NCBI GenBank assembly: GCA_020636675.1 | Contig: JACJXK010000013.1 | Coordinates: 1 to 64,000 of the forward strand | Source of the DNA: Prevotellaceae bacterium | GTDB taxonomy: Bacteria; Bacteroidota; Bacteroidia; Bacteroidales; Paludibacteraceae | Direction: 5' to 3' | DNA: 64,000 bases | Position numbers and translations under genes: made by a program | Shown: positions 19,133 to 28,011 of the stretch, one piece after another | Position numbering within the stretch: the first letter of the stretch is position 1 | Layout: each line of letters opens with the position of its first letter | The notes under the pieces: generated by a model | Databases searched by the model: none | What the model was told of the DNA's origin: nothing | Seen by the model: only the letters and a program-made list of their open reading frames with translations

Positions 19133-20582
19133 GAAAGGACTTATTCTCCTATTTATCGCCATCATTTCGATAAGTTTGTTCAAAATGATAATGGCAGATG
19201 AGATTGCCATATTTTGGGATTCTATCTCATGTATGTCTCATCCTACCTATTTCTATTATGAAAACCATCTTCATAAATTTATCTACGACGGTTTTCTGGA
19301 CAATGGAGATCCTCGCATCATACAGTTCTACTTGGCCATTGTTTGGACATTATTCGGAAAGAGTCTATTCATCTCCCATCTCTTTTTCCTACCGGCAACC
19401 ATAGGATCCATCTTCCAACTATATAAACTCAGTACAAATACAGATTTAAGAGAGAACCAATACAGATTTCAAATCATATCTTTTAGTTTCATTTTAGCAT
19501 TAGTCGATCCGGCTTTCATCACTCAAATTATATTATTAGGAACCGATGTATGGGTTATCTTCTTTGCTCTCTATGCCATAAACATGATGATAAAAGGAAA
19601 GAGGTGGCAAATATCCGTTGCTTTCATTCTTCTCTGCATTTCCAACCGAAGAGGTATGATTATAGCCGCGTCTCTCATGATTAGCTACCTCATCATCTAC
19701 ATTACGGATAAGAAAGAGAACAGAGAAATAAGGAGCATCATAAATCATATTATTCCTACCCTTCCGGCTTGCATCGTTGTCATAATCTATATTCTGATAC
19801 GTTTTACCCATCAAGGATGGGTATTCAGTAATCCAAGTTCAAGTTGGTCTGAAACTAGCGAATTTGCAAATTTCGGTATTTTCATACACAACTGCATAAA
19901 TTTCATTTGGCGAAATTTAGACTCAGGAAGAGTATTTATTTGGGCATTCATCATCTATACCATTTTCAAATTCGGCATCAAAAATGTATTCACAAAAGAA
20001 AATAGATATTTATGGATAAGCTATATCATCCTACAGTCTGTTTTTATATGTGTCACCCTTCCTCTATGCAATCCTTTTGGAGCAAGATATTTCATTGTCC
20101 AATTCATTTTGATAGATATTTTCACTATCCATCTATTGTTTAAATTCTATTCAATAAAAAGGAGTAAGATATTAGGCATTATTCTTATCATACTCCTTGC
20201 ATCTGGAAATATTTGGAGTTATTCCGAAAAAATTGCACAAAATTGGGATTGTACATTAAGTCATCTGTCTTTCTACAGAACAAGAAAAAATTGTTTAGAC
20301 TATTTAGAGAAAGAAGGCATTGAGTTAAGAGAAGTAGCATCCGGATTTTCAATTTATGGAAAACAAAAATACATATTCATAAATGATGATGAAAGAGAGA
20401 TATCCAGTTGCATCAAAGACTCCACAAAATATTATATATACAGCAACATCTGCAATGAAAAGGATGAATTTATCGACGAATTAAATCATAAAAATTCGGT
20501 CATAAAGGAGTTCAAAAAAGGAAATATTTTTATAAAAGTGATAAAAATTAATAACGTTCCACGTGGAACAAACAAAAATTGA
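19119..20582 (+). CDS. Polytopic membrane protein, probably GT-C-type glycosyltransferase-like
   Basis: A 487-residue protein with about ten hydrophobic segments. The first extracytoplasmic loop has FWDSISCMSHPTYFYYE, where an acidic residue soon after the first membrane helix is typical of GT-C fold lipid-linked sugar transferases, but no family-specific motif was recognised. A soluble tail of ~110 residues follows the last membrane helix. The ATG at 19119 overlaps uvrC by 14 bp; an in-frame ATG at 19095 would add 8 residues. Codon use is much more AT-rich than uvrC. The final residues VPRGT are encoded by a parS-like palindrome. dtd starts 1 bp after the stop. The glycosyltransferase role is inference. 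Confidence 0.6.
   Translation: MKGNRKGLILLFIAIISISLFKMIMADEIAIFWDSISCMSHPTYFYYENHLHKFIYDGFLDNGDPRIIQFYLAIVWTLFGKSLFISHLFFLPATIGSIFQLYKLSTNTDLRENQYRFQIISFSFILALVDPAFITQIILLGTDVWVIFFALYAINMMIKGKRWQISVAFILLCISNRRGMIIAASLMISYLIIYITDKKENREIRSIINHIIPTLPACIVVIIYILIRFTHQGWVFSNPSSSWSETSEFANFGIFIHNCINFIWRNLDSGRVFIWAFIIYTIFKFGIKNVFTKENRYLWISYIILQSVFICVTLPLCNPFGARYFIVQFILIDIFTIHLLFKFYSIKRSKILGIILIILLASGNIWSYSEKIAQNWDCTLSHLSFYRTRKNCLDYLEKEGIELREVASGFSIYGKQKYIFINDDEREISSCIKDSTKYYIYSNICNEKDEFIDELNHKNSVIKEFKKGNIFIKVIKINNVPRGTNKN
20555..20570. promoter_or_regulatory. parS-like site 1
   Basis: CGTTCCACGTGGAACA differs at one end base from the ParB-binding consensus TGTTNCACGTGNAACA. The central 14 bases are a perfect palindrome. 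It lies within the last codons of the upstream gene. Confidence 0.85.
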
Positions 20583-20583
20583 C

Positions 20584-21036
20584 ATGAGAGTTTTGATTCA
20601 AAGAGTAACCAATGCATCGGTTACAATAGATGGAAAAGTGAAATCTAAAATAGAAAATGGACTTTTAGTTTTTGTAGGAATAGAAGATAGAGACACCAAT
20701 GAGGATATAGATTGGTTAGTTGGAAAGATTGTAAACATTAGAATTTTCAACGATGAAAACGGCGTTATGAACAAATCTGTCATAGAAACAGGTGGAGATA
20801 TTTTGGTGGTAAGTCAATTTACATTACAGGCTCTTACTAAAAAAGGAAATCGTCCTTCCTATATTAGAGCTTCTAAAGCAGATTTTGCAATTCCAATGTA
20901 TGAAAGATTTTGCAATAAGACAGAAGAACTTTTAGGCAAAGAGATAGGAACTGGAGTATTCGGAGCAGATATGAAGGTAGAACTTCTTAATGACGGTCCT
21001 ACCACTATCTGGATAGATTCTCAGAACAGGGAATAA
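20584..21036 (+). CDS. dtd: D-aminoacyl-tRNA deacylase
   Basis: A 150-residue enzyme that hydrolyses D-amino acids (and glycine) from mischarged tRNA. It starts MRVLIQRVTNASVTIDG and has the signature SQFTLQA and the second active-site motif NDGPTT (usual NxGPVT). Length is normal for DTD. ATG at 20584 gives the canonical N-terminus and follows the upstream stop by one base, indicating translational coupling with the membrane protein gene. Confidence 0.95.
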   Translation: MRVLIQRVTNASVTIDGKVKSKIENGLLVFVGIEDRDTNEDIDWLVGKIVNIRIFNDENGVMNKSVIETGGDILVVSQFTLQALTKKGNRPSYIRASKADFAIPMYERFCNKTEELLGKEIGTGVFGADMKVELLNDGPTTIWIDSQNRE

Positions 21037-21138
21037 TTCTATCCGGATTCTGATTTTCGAAGAGGGAATGAAAAGGAGATTGACATCTTTTTAAATCAAA
21101 AGAATTAGAAATATAAAGGAAGAACAACTCCAAATATA

Positions 21139-21146
21139 TAACTTTG
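21139..21146 (+). promoter_or_regulatory. -7 promoter box for the U32 peptidase gene
   Basis: TAACTTTG lies 84 bp upstream of the ATG at 21231, in the 194-bp spacer after dtd, implying a leader of about 75-80 bases. Confidence 0.45.
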
Positions 21147-21230
21147 CAAAATGGTTGTCTTTTTTCGAGTAAAGGCAAAGGGTTGTTCTACTCTATTAGA
21201 AAATAGGAAAACAAAATAATAAAATACTAT

Positions 21231-22499
21231 ATGCAACTTAAAAGAGAAGACTTTGAGATAATGGCTCCGGTAGGTTCTTACGAGAGTCTGCAAGCCGCTA
21301 TCCAATCAGGAGCAAATTCAGTATACTTCGGTATAGAGAAGTTAAACATGCGTTCCCGTTCGGCAAGCAATTTCAATACGGACGATTTGAGAGAGATTGT
21401 CCGTATATGTAAAGAGAACCACATTAAAAGTTATCTTACTGTAAATACGGTCATCTATAATGACGATCTTTCGCTTATGCGCGAGATAGTAGACACGGCC
21501 AAAGAGGTAGAAGTATCTGCCATCATTGCCGCAGATGTGGCTGTCATGCTTTACGCCTACCAGCAAGGAGTAGAAGTTCATTTATCCACACAATTGAACA
21601 TTGCCAATATAGAGGCACTTAAATTTTATTCAAAATATGCCGACGTAGTAGTTTTGGCACGCGAGCTCAATATGAATCAAGTAGCTGCAATATGGAAAGC
21701 CATCAACGAAGAACAGATAAGAGGGCCGAAAGGAGAACTGATACGCATAGAGATGTTCTGTCACGGAGCCCTTTGCATGGCAGTCTCCGGTAAATGCTAT
21801 TTGAGTCTTCATGAATTGAACGCATCAGCCAACAGAGGAGCTTGCTATCAAGTATGCAGACATGGATACAGATTAATGGACGATGAAAGAGACATTGAAA
21901 TCAAAGTGGACAATCAATATCTGATGTCACCAAAAGATTTGAAAACTATTCATTTTTTGAATAAACTTATTGATTCTGGCGTAAGAGTCATGAAAATAGA
22001 AGGTAGAGCCAGAGGACCTGAATATGTAAAAACGGTAGTAGGATGTTACAATGAAGCCATTTGTTCTTATATTGACGGAAGTTTCAGTGAAGAAAAAATA
22101 GAAGGTTGGGACAACAGACTAAAAACTGTCTTTAATAGAGGTTTCTGGAATGGTTATTATTTAGGACAACGTCTCGGAGAATGGAGTTCGACATATGGAT
22201 CAGAAGCCACAAAAAGGAAAGTATACGTAGGAAAAGGCATAAAATACTTTTCTAAACTTGGTGTTGCTGAATTTTTAGTTGAAACAAAATATGGAATCAA
22301 GAAGGGAGACGAAGTAATCATCATGGGTCCTACAACTGGAGTTATTGAAATGAAAGTGGAAGAACTTCAAGTAGACTGCAAAGAGGCTGAAAGTTGTGAC
22401 AGAGGTGAATTATTTTCAATGCCTGTTTCTTGCAAAATTCGTCCTTCGGACAAATTATACAAAATAGTGGACGCTTCTGAAGTACCCAATAACCAATAA
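21231..22499 (+). CDS. U32-family peptidase-like protein (TrhP/YegQ-like)
   Basis: A 422-residue protein with the U32 signature EMFCHGALCMAVSGKCYLS and the second cysteine pair in NRGACYQVCR. These cysteines are ligands or redox residues in the family. Bacterial relatives such as TrhP and RlhA hydroxylate tRNA uridine or 23S rRNA rather than act as proteases; the collagenase label is historical. Size and single-domain layout fit the TrhP (YegQ) group. Neighbours dtd and dus also act on tRNA, which agrees with a tRNA-modifying role, though that is inference. Confidence 0.85.
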   Translation: MQLKREDFEIMAPVGSYESLQAAIQSGANSVYFGIEKLNMRSRSASNFNTDDLREIVRICKENHIKSYLTVNTVIYNDDLSLMREIVDTAKEVEVSAIIAADVAVMLYAYQQGVEVHLSTQLNIANIEALKFYSKYADVVVLARELNMNQVAAIWKAINEEQIRGPKGELIRIEMFCHGALCMAVSGKCYLSLHELNASANRGACYQVCRHGYRLMDDERDIEIKVDNQYLMSPKDLKTIHFLNKLIDSGVRVMKIEGRARGPEYVKTVVGCYNEAICSYIDGSFSEEKIEGWDNRLKTVFNRGFWNGYYLGQRLGEWSSTYGSEATKRKVYVGKGIKYFSKLGVAEFLVETKYGIKKGDEVIIMGPTTGVIEMKVEELQVDCKEAESCDRGELFSMPVSCKIRPSDKLYKIVDASEVPNNQ

Positions 22500-22507
22500 T
22501 TTTATAA

Positions 22508-22523
22508 CGTTCCACGTGGAACA
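22508..22523. promoter_or_regulatory. parS-like site 2
   Basis: CGTTCCACGTGGAACA, identical to site 1, in the 93-bp gap between the U32 gene and dus. Confidence 0.85.
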
Positions 22524-22555
22524 AAACGGAAGAAAAATGAGAATAGGAACAAAAA

Positions 22556-22571
22556 CGTTTCACGTGGAACA
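22556..22571. promoter_or_regulatory. parS-like site 3
   Basis: CGTTTCACGTGGAACA, 48 bp (start to start) from site 2 and 22 bp before the dus start codon. Confidence 0.85.
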
Positions 22572-22592
22572 TCATAAAAATAGATAAACAAA

Positions 22593-23579
22593 ATGAAAAT
22601 AGGTAATATAGAGTTTGGAAAATATCCGCTTTTTCTTGCACCGATGGAAGATGTAACCGATCCGGCATTCAGATTGGCTTGTAAAAATTTTGGAGCAGAT
22701 ATGGTATATTCTGAATTTATATCAGCAGATGCTTTAATTAGAAGCGTAGAACGTACAGAAAAAAAACTGACCATAAGCGAAGCCGAACGACCTGTTGCAA
22801 TACAACTATATGGAAGAGAACCCGAACCAATTGCAGAAGCTGCTCAAAAAGCCGCAGAAGCCGGGCCTGATATCATTGACTTAAACTTCGGTTGTCCAGT
22901 AAAAAAAGTGGCCGGAAAAGGTGGAGGTGCAGGTCTATTAAAAGATATTCCGAAACTGCTGGAAATAATAAAAGCTGTAGTGAAGGCAGTAAACATACCC
23001 GTCACTGTAAAAACAAGATTAGGATGGGACGACAGCAATAAAATCATCACTACCCTAGCCGAACATATTCAGGATTGCGGAGCACAAGCACTAGCCATAC
23101 ATGGAAGAACCAGAGCACAGATGTATACCGGAGAAGCAGATTGGACACTGATAGGCGAAGTAAAATCCAACCCAAGAATACATATTCCTATTATCGGAAA
23201 TGGAGATGTTACCACAGCTACACGCGCAAAAGAGTGCTTCGAACAATACAATGTAGATGCCGTCATGATAGGAAGAGGAAGCATTGGTCGTCCATGGATT
23301 TTTGAAGAGATGAAACATTATCTGGAAACAGGAGAAGAGCTAAATAAAAAACCATTCGAATACTATCTCAATATTTTAAAACAATGTATAGAAAAGAATA
23401 TAGAATGGCTAGATGAAAGAAGAGGAATAACCCACTCAAGAAGACATTTGGCGGCATCTCCTCTATTCAAAGGAATTGACAATTTCAAACAAACTAGAAT
23501 TGCCATGCTTCGCGCCGAAACAAAAGATGAATTATTCGAAATACTCGACGGAATAAAAGATAAGTATGAAATGATATAA
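22593..23579 (+). CDS. dusB: tRNA-dihydrouridine synthase
   Basis: A 328-residue flavoenzyme that reduces uridine to dihydrouridine in tRNA. The FMN-binding TIM barrel starts LFLAPMEDVTDPAFR; the catalytic cysteine is in DLNFGCPVKKVAGKGGGAGLL; phosphate-binding motifs IHGRTRAQMYTGEADW and IGNGDV...MIGRGSIGRPW follow. The C-terminal helical domain is present. The residues fit the DusB branch. It is the last gene of the rightward run and sits between parS-like sites 3 and 4, before a bidirectional terminator. Confidence 0.93.
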   Translation: MKIGNIEFGKYPLFLAPMEDVTDPAFRLACKNFGADMVYSEFISADALIRSVERTEKKLTISEAERPVAIQLYGREPEPIAEAAQKAAEAGPDIIDLNFGCPVKKVAGKGGGAGLLKDIPKLLEIIKAVVKAVNIPVTVKTRLGWDDSNKIITTLAEHIQDCGAQALAIHGRTRAQMYTGEADWTLIGEVKSNPRIHIPIIGNGDVTTATRAKECFEQYNVDAVMIGRGSIGRPWIFEEMKHYLETGEELNKKPFEYYLNILKQCIEKNIEWLDERRGITHSRRHLAASPLFKGIDNFKQTRIAMLRAETKDELFEILDGIKDKYEMI

Positions 23580-23585
23580 AGGTTA

Positions 23586-23601
23586 TGTTTCACGTGGAAC
23601 A
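23586..23601. promoter_or_regulatory. parS-like site 4
   Basis: TGTTTCACGTGGAACA matches the ParB-binding consensus at all 16 defined positions. It begins 7 bp after the dus stop. Confidence 0.9.
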
Positions 23602-23674
23602 TAAAAATGAATCATAGAAAATTTTTACTTGCTTTTCAAAAGATACGGTCCGTTTATTTATACAGTATTACAAT

Positions 23675-23720
23675 AAAAAGAAAGGATACAGAAAATTTAA
23701 TTTTTGTATCCTTTCTTTTT
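23675..23720. terminator. Bidirectional terminator between dus and polA
   Basis: Perfect 16-base arms (AAAAAGAAAGGATACA and its complement) around a 14-base loop, with A and T runs at the edges. Confidence 0.9.
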
Positions 23721-23738
23721 ATATATCCATTATAAAAA

Positions 23739-26504
23739 TCAATGTGCCTCTAACCAATTCACTCCTACTCCACACTCAGCAATTAGAGGAACGGTAAGCT
23801 TTATTGCAGACTGCATTTCGGAAACTACAATATGTTTCACCATATACAACTCATCATTATAAACATTGAAGTTCAACTCATCATGTACCTGCAAAATCAT
23901 CTGCGAACGTAGTGAATTTTCCTGAAACTTTTTATGTATATTGACCATGGCAATCTTTATAATATCTGCAGCCGTTCCCTGTATAGGTGCGTTTACAGCA
24001 TTACGTTCGGCAAATCCACGAACTACACTATTGCGCGAATTGATATCCGGAAGAAAACGCTTACGTCCGAACAACGTTTCTACATAACCTTTTTCACGCG
24101 CCAACTCTATACATTTCTCCGTATATACTTTAATCTGAGGATATGTCTCAAAATATCCATCTATCAACTCTTTTGCTTCTGCTCTCGGTATACTAAGCCG
24201 CTCGGCCAACCCGAATACAGAAATACCATAGATGATTCCAAAATTGGCCGTTTTAGCCTTACGACGCATATCGGAAGTAACATCCTCAATATCCAATTTA
24301 TATATTTTTGCCGCAGTGGCCGCATGTACATCTTGACCTGAATTGAATGCCTCCAGCATATTCGGATCTTGACTAAGATGAGCCATCAAACGTAATTCTA
24401 TCTGAGAATAATCGGCAGAAAGAAATGTACAACCTTCATCCGCAATAAAAGCTTTTCTTATTTCTTTTCCGTTTTCATCTCTAATCGGTATATTTTGCAA
24501 ATTTGGATTACTCGAACTCAACCTACCTGTAGCAGTCACCGTCTGATTATACGAAGTGTGTATTTTTCCTGTTCTAGGATTGATCAAAGTAGGTAATGAA
24601 TCTATATAGGTGGAAAGTAATTTTTTATATCCCCTATACTCTAATATTTTATCCACAACCGGATGTTTTCCTCTTAAAGATTCCAGTACCTCTTCTGAAG
24701 TGGAATACTGACCAGTCTTAGTTTTTTTAGCCTTTTCAACAATTTTCAAACGATCGAAAATCAACTCTCCTACCTGTTTCGGCGAACTGATATTAAATTC
24801 AAATCCAGCTAACGAATAAATTTCCTTCTCTATTTCCAAAAGTTTTTCCGTCATAATAACGGAAGATTGTTTTAAGGCTTCCGTATCTATTCTAACTCCA
24901 TCATACTCCATTTGGGCAAGAACAGACATTAAAGGCATCTCAATATTATAAAATAAATTTTCAAGATGATTCTCCTCTATATCTTTTTCTAATATATTTT
25001 TTAACTTTAAAGTAACATCAGCATCTTCTGCCGCATATTCACACAAATTTTCTATATCCACCTTTCTTATCGGCATCTGACCTTTACCTTTCGGCCCGCA
25101 CAAATCTTCATAGGTAATAGTCTTATATTTCAGATATATCTCCGCCAAATAATCCATACCATGACGAAGTTCAGGTTGAAGCAGATAATGAGCTATCATC
25201 GTATCAAAAAGTGGACCTTTCAAATCGACTCCATAATTTTTCAACATAAGAAGATCAAATTTCATATTCTGTCCAATCTTCATTACCGACTCATTTTCAA
25301 AAAACGTTTTAAACCTTCCTACCAAAATTTGTGCTTCTTCCCTATTTTCAGACACAGGTACATAAAAAGCTTCACCTTCGTTCCAAGCAAACGACATTCC
25401 GACCAAATCTGCCGAAAAAACATCCGTTCCGGTTGTTTCCGTGTCAAAACAGAAAAAATTCCGTTCAGAAATTTTTACTAAAAAATTGGCCATTTTTTCC
25501 TCATTATCAATAAGTTGATAATCATGAGGCACAGAAGTTAAGTCGCTGAGATTTGAATATTTTATTTCACCCGACTCATTATCCACGAATTCTTCAAAGA
25601 GAGAAGGTTGAAGAGGGTCTGATTTTGGTGACTTTTTAACAGGTTCCAATTTTGACAAAATATTTTTGAATTCCAATTCAGAAAATATTTTTTTCAACTT
25701 TTCAACATTAGGTGATTCTAAAACCAACTTTTCTTCATCAAACTCAATCGGAACATCCAAACGTATCGTTGCCAAAAATTTTGAGAACTTTATTTTCTCC
25801 ACATTTTCTTCCACCTTTTTTTTAAGAGCACCCTTCAAAGATTCTGTAGAATTTAAAAGGTTGTCTATAGAACCATATTCGTACAATAGCTTTACTGCCG
25901 TCTTCTCTCCCACTCCCGGACATCCGGGAATATTATCGGAAGCGTCTCCCATCAGTCCGAGAAGATCAATCACCTGTTCGGGAGAAGATAGACCCCACTT
26001 CTCTTTAACACCTTCCACATCCAATACTTCATAACCACCTCCATGCTTCGGACGATAAATGAATATATTTTCAGAAACAAGTTGGGCGTAATCCTTATCA
26101 GGAGTGAGCATGAAAACTTTGTAACCTCTCTTTTCGGCCATCTTAGAAACAGTTCCCACTACATCATCAGCTTCAAATCCAGGAACCTCCAAAATAGGAA
26201 TATTATAATTTTCAATAATCTCTTTTATTACAGGAATAGAGGCTTTTATATCTTCAGGAGTTGCCTCACGTTGAGCTTTATAAGCCTCATAAGCCTCATG
26301 CCTGAAAGTAGGTCCTGAAGGATCAAAGCAAACGGCGATGTGAGTAGGTGATTGAGTTTTCAACACATCTTCCAAAGTATTAACAAAACCCAATATAGCG
26401 GAAGTGTTCATCCCTTTGGAATTAACCCTCGGATTTTTTATAAAAGCATAATATGCCCTATATATCAACGCATAAGCATCAATAAGAAAAAGTTTTTTCT
26501 CCAT
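23739..26504 (-). CDS. polA: DNA polymerase I
   Basis: A 921-residue three-domain repair and Okazaki-processing polymerase. The N-terminal 5' nuclease (1-~290) starts LFLIDAYALIYRAYYAF and has CFDPSGPTFRHEAYEAYKA. The 3'-5' exonuclease domain (~330-510) keeps the catalytic DxE in FDTETTG, so proofreading should be active. The polymerase domain (~540-921) has motif A (DYSQIELR), motif B (RRKAKTANFGIIYG) and motif C (QVHDELNF). The linker near residues 280-320 is charged. A TATCTTTG box lies just upstream. It is monocistronic and transcribed leftward. Confidence 0.97.
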   Translation of the reverse strand: MEKKLFLIDAYALIYRAYYAFIKNPRVNSKGMNTSAILGFVNTLEDVLKTQSPTHIAVCFDPSGPTFRHEAYEAYKAQREATPEDIKASIPVIKEIIENYNIPILEVPGFEADDVVGTVSKMAEKRGYKVFMLTPDKDYAQLVSENIFIYRPKHGGGYEVLDVEGVKEKWGLSSPEQVIDLLGLMGDASDNIPGCPGVGEKTAVKLLYEYGSIDNLLNSTESLKGALKKKVEENVEKIKFSKFLATIRLDVPIEFDEEKLVLESPNVEKLKKIFSELEFKNILSKLEPVKKSPKSDPLQPSLFEEFVDNESGEIKYSNLSDLTSVPHDYQLIDNEEKMANFLVKISERNFFCFDTETTGTDVFSADLVGMSFAWNEGEAFYVPVSENREEAQILVGRFKTFFENESVMKIGQNMKFDLLMLKNYGVDLKGPLFDTMIAHYLLQPELRHGMDYLAEIYLKYKTITYEDLCGPKGKGQMPIRKVDIENLCEYAAEDADVTLKLKNILEKDIEENHLENLFYNIEMPLMSVLAQMEYDGVRIDTEALKQSSVIMTEKLLEIEKEIYSLAGFEFNISSPKQVGELIFDRLKIVEKAKKTKTGQYSTSEEVLESLRGKHPVVDKILEYRGYKKLLSTYIDSLPTLINPRTGKIHTSYNQTVTATGRLSSSNPNLQNIPIRDENGKEIRKAFIADEGCTFLSADYSQIELRLMAHLSQDPNMLEAFNSGQDVHAATAAKIYKLDIEDVTSDMRRKAKTANFGIIYGISVFGLAERLSIPRAEAKELIDGYFETYPQIKVYTEKCIELAREKGYVETLFGRKRFLPDINSRNSVVRGFAERNAVNAPIQGTAADIIKIAMVNIHKKFQENSLRSQMILQVHDELNFNVYNDELYMVKHIVVSEMQSAIKLTVPLIAECGVGVNWLEAH

Positions 26505-26526
26505 ATAAAATTCATCTTATAGAAAA

Positions 26527-26534
26527 CAAAGATA
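26527..26534 (-). promoter_or_regulatory. -7 promoter box for polA
   Basis: TATCTTTG on the minus strand, 22 bp upstream of the polA ATG. Confidence 0.5.
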
Positions 26535-26607
26535 GGAAAAATAGGAAAGCCATAGGACATTGCCATTTGATAAATAGAAGTATTTTTAGGTAATGCAAAT
26601 TTATTTT

Positions 26608-26785
26608 AGTAATCGTCAAAAAATAACTTGTGACGATTTTGATAAAATACCGTAGGCACTTCCCCTCCTCCGCGGCCAAAGGCGAGCGTCGACTAACGAT
26701 GATGAAACGTTTAAAAAAAATCCTGTCCATCTTGTTAATCCTGTCAAAAAATACACGGAATGTTTTGCCGATAATGCAATATTAA
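26608..26785 (-). repeat. Interspersed repeat, copy C (left end missing)
   Basis: Carries the family's right end (on the plus strand AGTAATCGTCAAAAAATAAC, then TTGTGACGATTTTGATAAAA), the GCCGCGGAGGAGG / GGCGAGCG box and the ACAGGATTTTTTTTAAACG segment shared with copy H. The part beyond GGCAAAACATTCC is absent. Located between polA and the polyprenyl synthase. Confidence 0.75.
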
Positions 26786-26919
26786 AAAAATAAACCACAA
26801 AATATGTTTTTAACTTTTTTAAATTGCATTTTCATAATCACTTAGTAAAAATAAACATTTAATTAAAATTTTTGTTTCTAAACCATGGGAGTAATGTAAA
26901 GTATTTGACAGAATATTCT

Positions 26920-26927
26920 TACTTTTG
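26920..26927 (+). promoter_or_regulatory. -7 promoter box for the polyprenyl synthase
   Basis: TACTTTTG, 27 bp upstream of the ATG at 26955. Its position makes the earlier in-frame start at 26925 unlikely. Confidence 0.5.
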
Positions 26928-26954
26928 CAGGAAATATTGACGATAAAATTACGG

Positions 26955-27932
26955 ATGATTTCTATTGAACAGATAAAAGAACCAATAAGAGAAGAATTTA
27001 GATTATTCGATGTCGCTTTCAAAGCAGCATTTCAATCTAATAATGAAATTCTCAGCATCGTCAATGAATATATCCATAACAATAAAGGAAAACAGATTCG
27101 TCCCATCCTCACCTTTTTGGCAGCAAAAATATGCGGGAAACCAAACGAATCAACCATAAATACCGCCATTTCTCTGGAACTTCTGCACACGGCAAGTTTG
27201 ATACATGATGATATAGTAGACGACACTTACGAACGTAGAGGTCAAAAATCAGTGAACGCCATCTGGCGAAATAAAATTGCCGTTCTCGTAGGAGATTATA
27301 TTCTATCACAATCACTATCCATTGCCAACAAAACTAAAAATTGTGACATATTGGATGGAATAACAAATTTGGGTAAGGAATTGTCTGACGGTGAATTACT
27401 ACAAATTTCAAACGCAAAGAATGTAACCGTAGACGAACAGAAATATCTGGAAGTAATCAGCAAAAAAACTGCCATGCTATTTTCCATCTGCACCAGTTCG
27501 GGAGCAATTTCAGTAGGCGCAAATAAGGAAAATATTGAAAAACTTCGCAAGTTCGGAAAAATATACGGCATCTGCTTTCAAATAAAAGACGACATTTTCG
27601 ACTACATCTCAACAGAAGAAGAGATAGGTAAACCGGTAGGTAACGACATACGGGAAGGTAAAATCACACTGCCACTTCTCTATGCACTGAAAAGTTCTGG
27701 AGATGAGGAAAAAGAGGAATATTTGAACATTTTAAAACGTAAAGACTTTACACAGGAAAATGTGGAAAAGTTGATCCGGTTCGCTAAAGCAAAAGGCGGA
27801 ATAGAATATGCCGAAAAAAGAATGCTGGAATTTAAAGAAGAGGCTATCAAAACTATTGATTATTTTGATGATAACGACATAAAGAAATTTCTTCTCATGA
27901 CATTGGAACATACCATAGAGAGAAAAAAATAA
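26955..27932 (+). CDS. Trans-polyprenyl diphosphate synthase
   Basis: A 325-residue enzyme that extends allylic diphosphates with isopentenyl diphosphate, probably making the side chain of menaquinone. Both aspartate-rich motifs are present: LIHDDIVDD (first) and FQIKDDIFDY (second), plus GKQIRP near residue 50 and the GNDIREGKITLPL lysine loop. The fold is all-helical and cytoplasmic. ATG at 26955 (MISIEQIKEP) is preferred over 26925 because a -7 box overlaps the latter. Chain length cannot be read safely; IspB/octaprenyl-type is the usual annotation in this group. Confidence 0.9.
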   Translation: MISIEQIKEPIREEFRLFDVAFKAAFQSNNEILSIVNEYIHNNKGKQIRPILTFLAAKICGKPNESTINTAISLELLHTASLIHDDIVDDTYERRGQKSVNAIWRNKIAVLVGDYILSQSLSIANKTKNCDILDGITNLGKELSDGELLQISNAKNVTVDEQKYLEVISKKTAMLFSICTSSGAISVGANKENIEKLRKFGKIYGICFQIKDDIFDYISTEEEIGKPVGNDIREGKITLPLLYALKSSGDEEKEEYLNILKRKDFTQENVEKLIRFAKAKGGIEYAEKRMLEFKEEAIKTIDYFDDNDIKKFLLMTLEHTIERKK

Positions 27933-27957
27933 GATAAAAAGATAACATATTATCAAC

Positions 27958-27991
27958 AAAAAAGAGGACTAAATAATAGCCCTCTTTTTTT
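27958..27991. terminator. Bidirectional terminator between polyprenyl synthase and deoC
   Basis: AAAAAAGAGG and CCTCTTTTTTT arms around an AT-rich loop, between convergent genes. Confidence 0.8.
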
Positions 27992-28011
27992 ATAGAAATA
28001 GAAAAAGATAA

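Noticed and set aside
20555..23601. CACGTG palindromes as a transcription-factor regulon
   Set aside because: The full 16-bp match to the ParB consensus, one site in coding sequence and one after a stop codon fit parS better than promoter operators.
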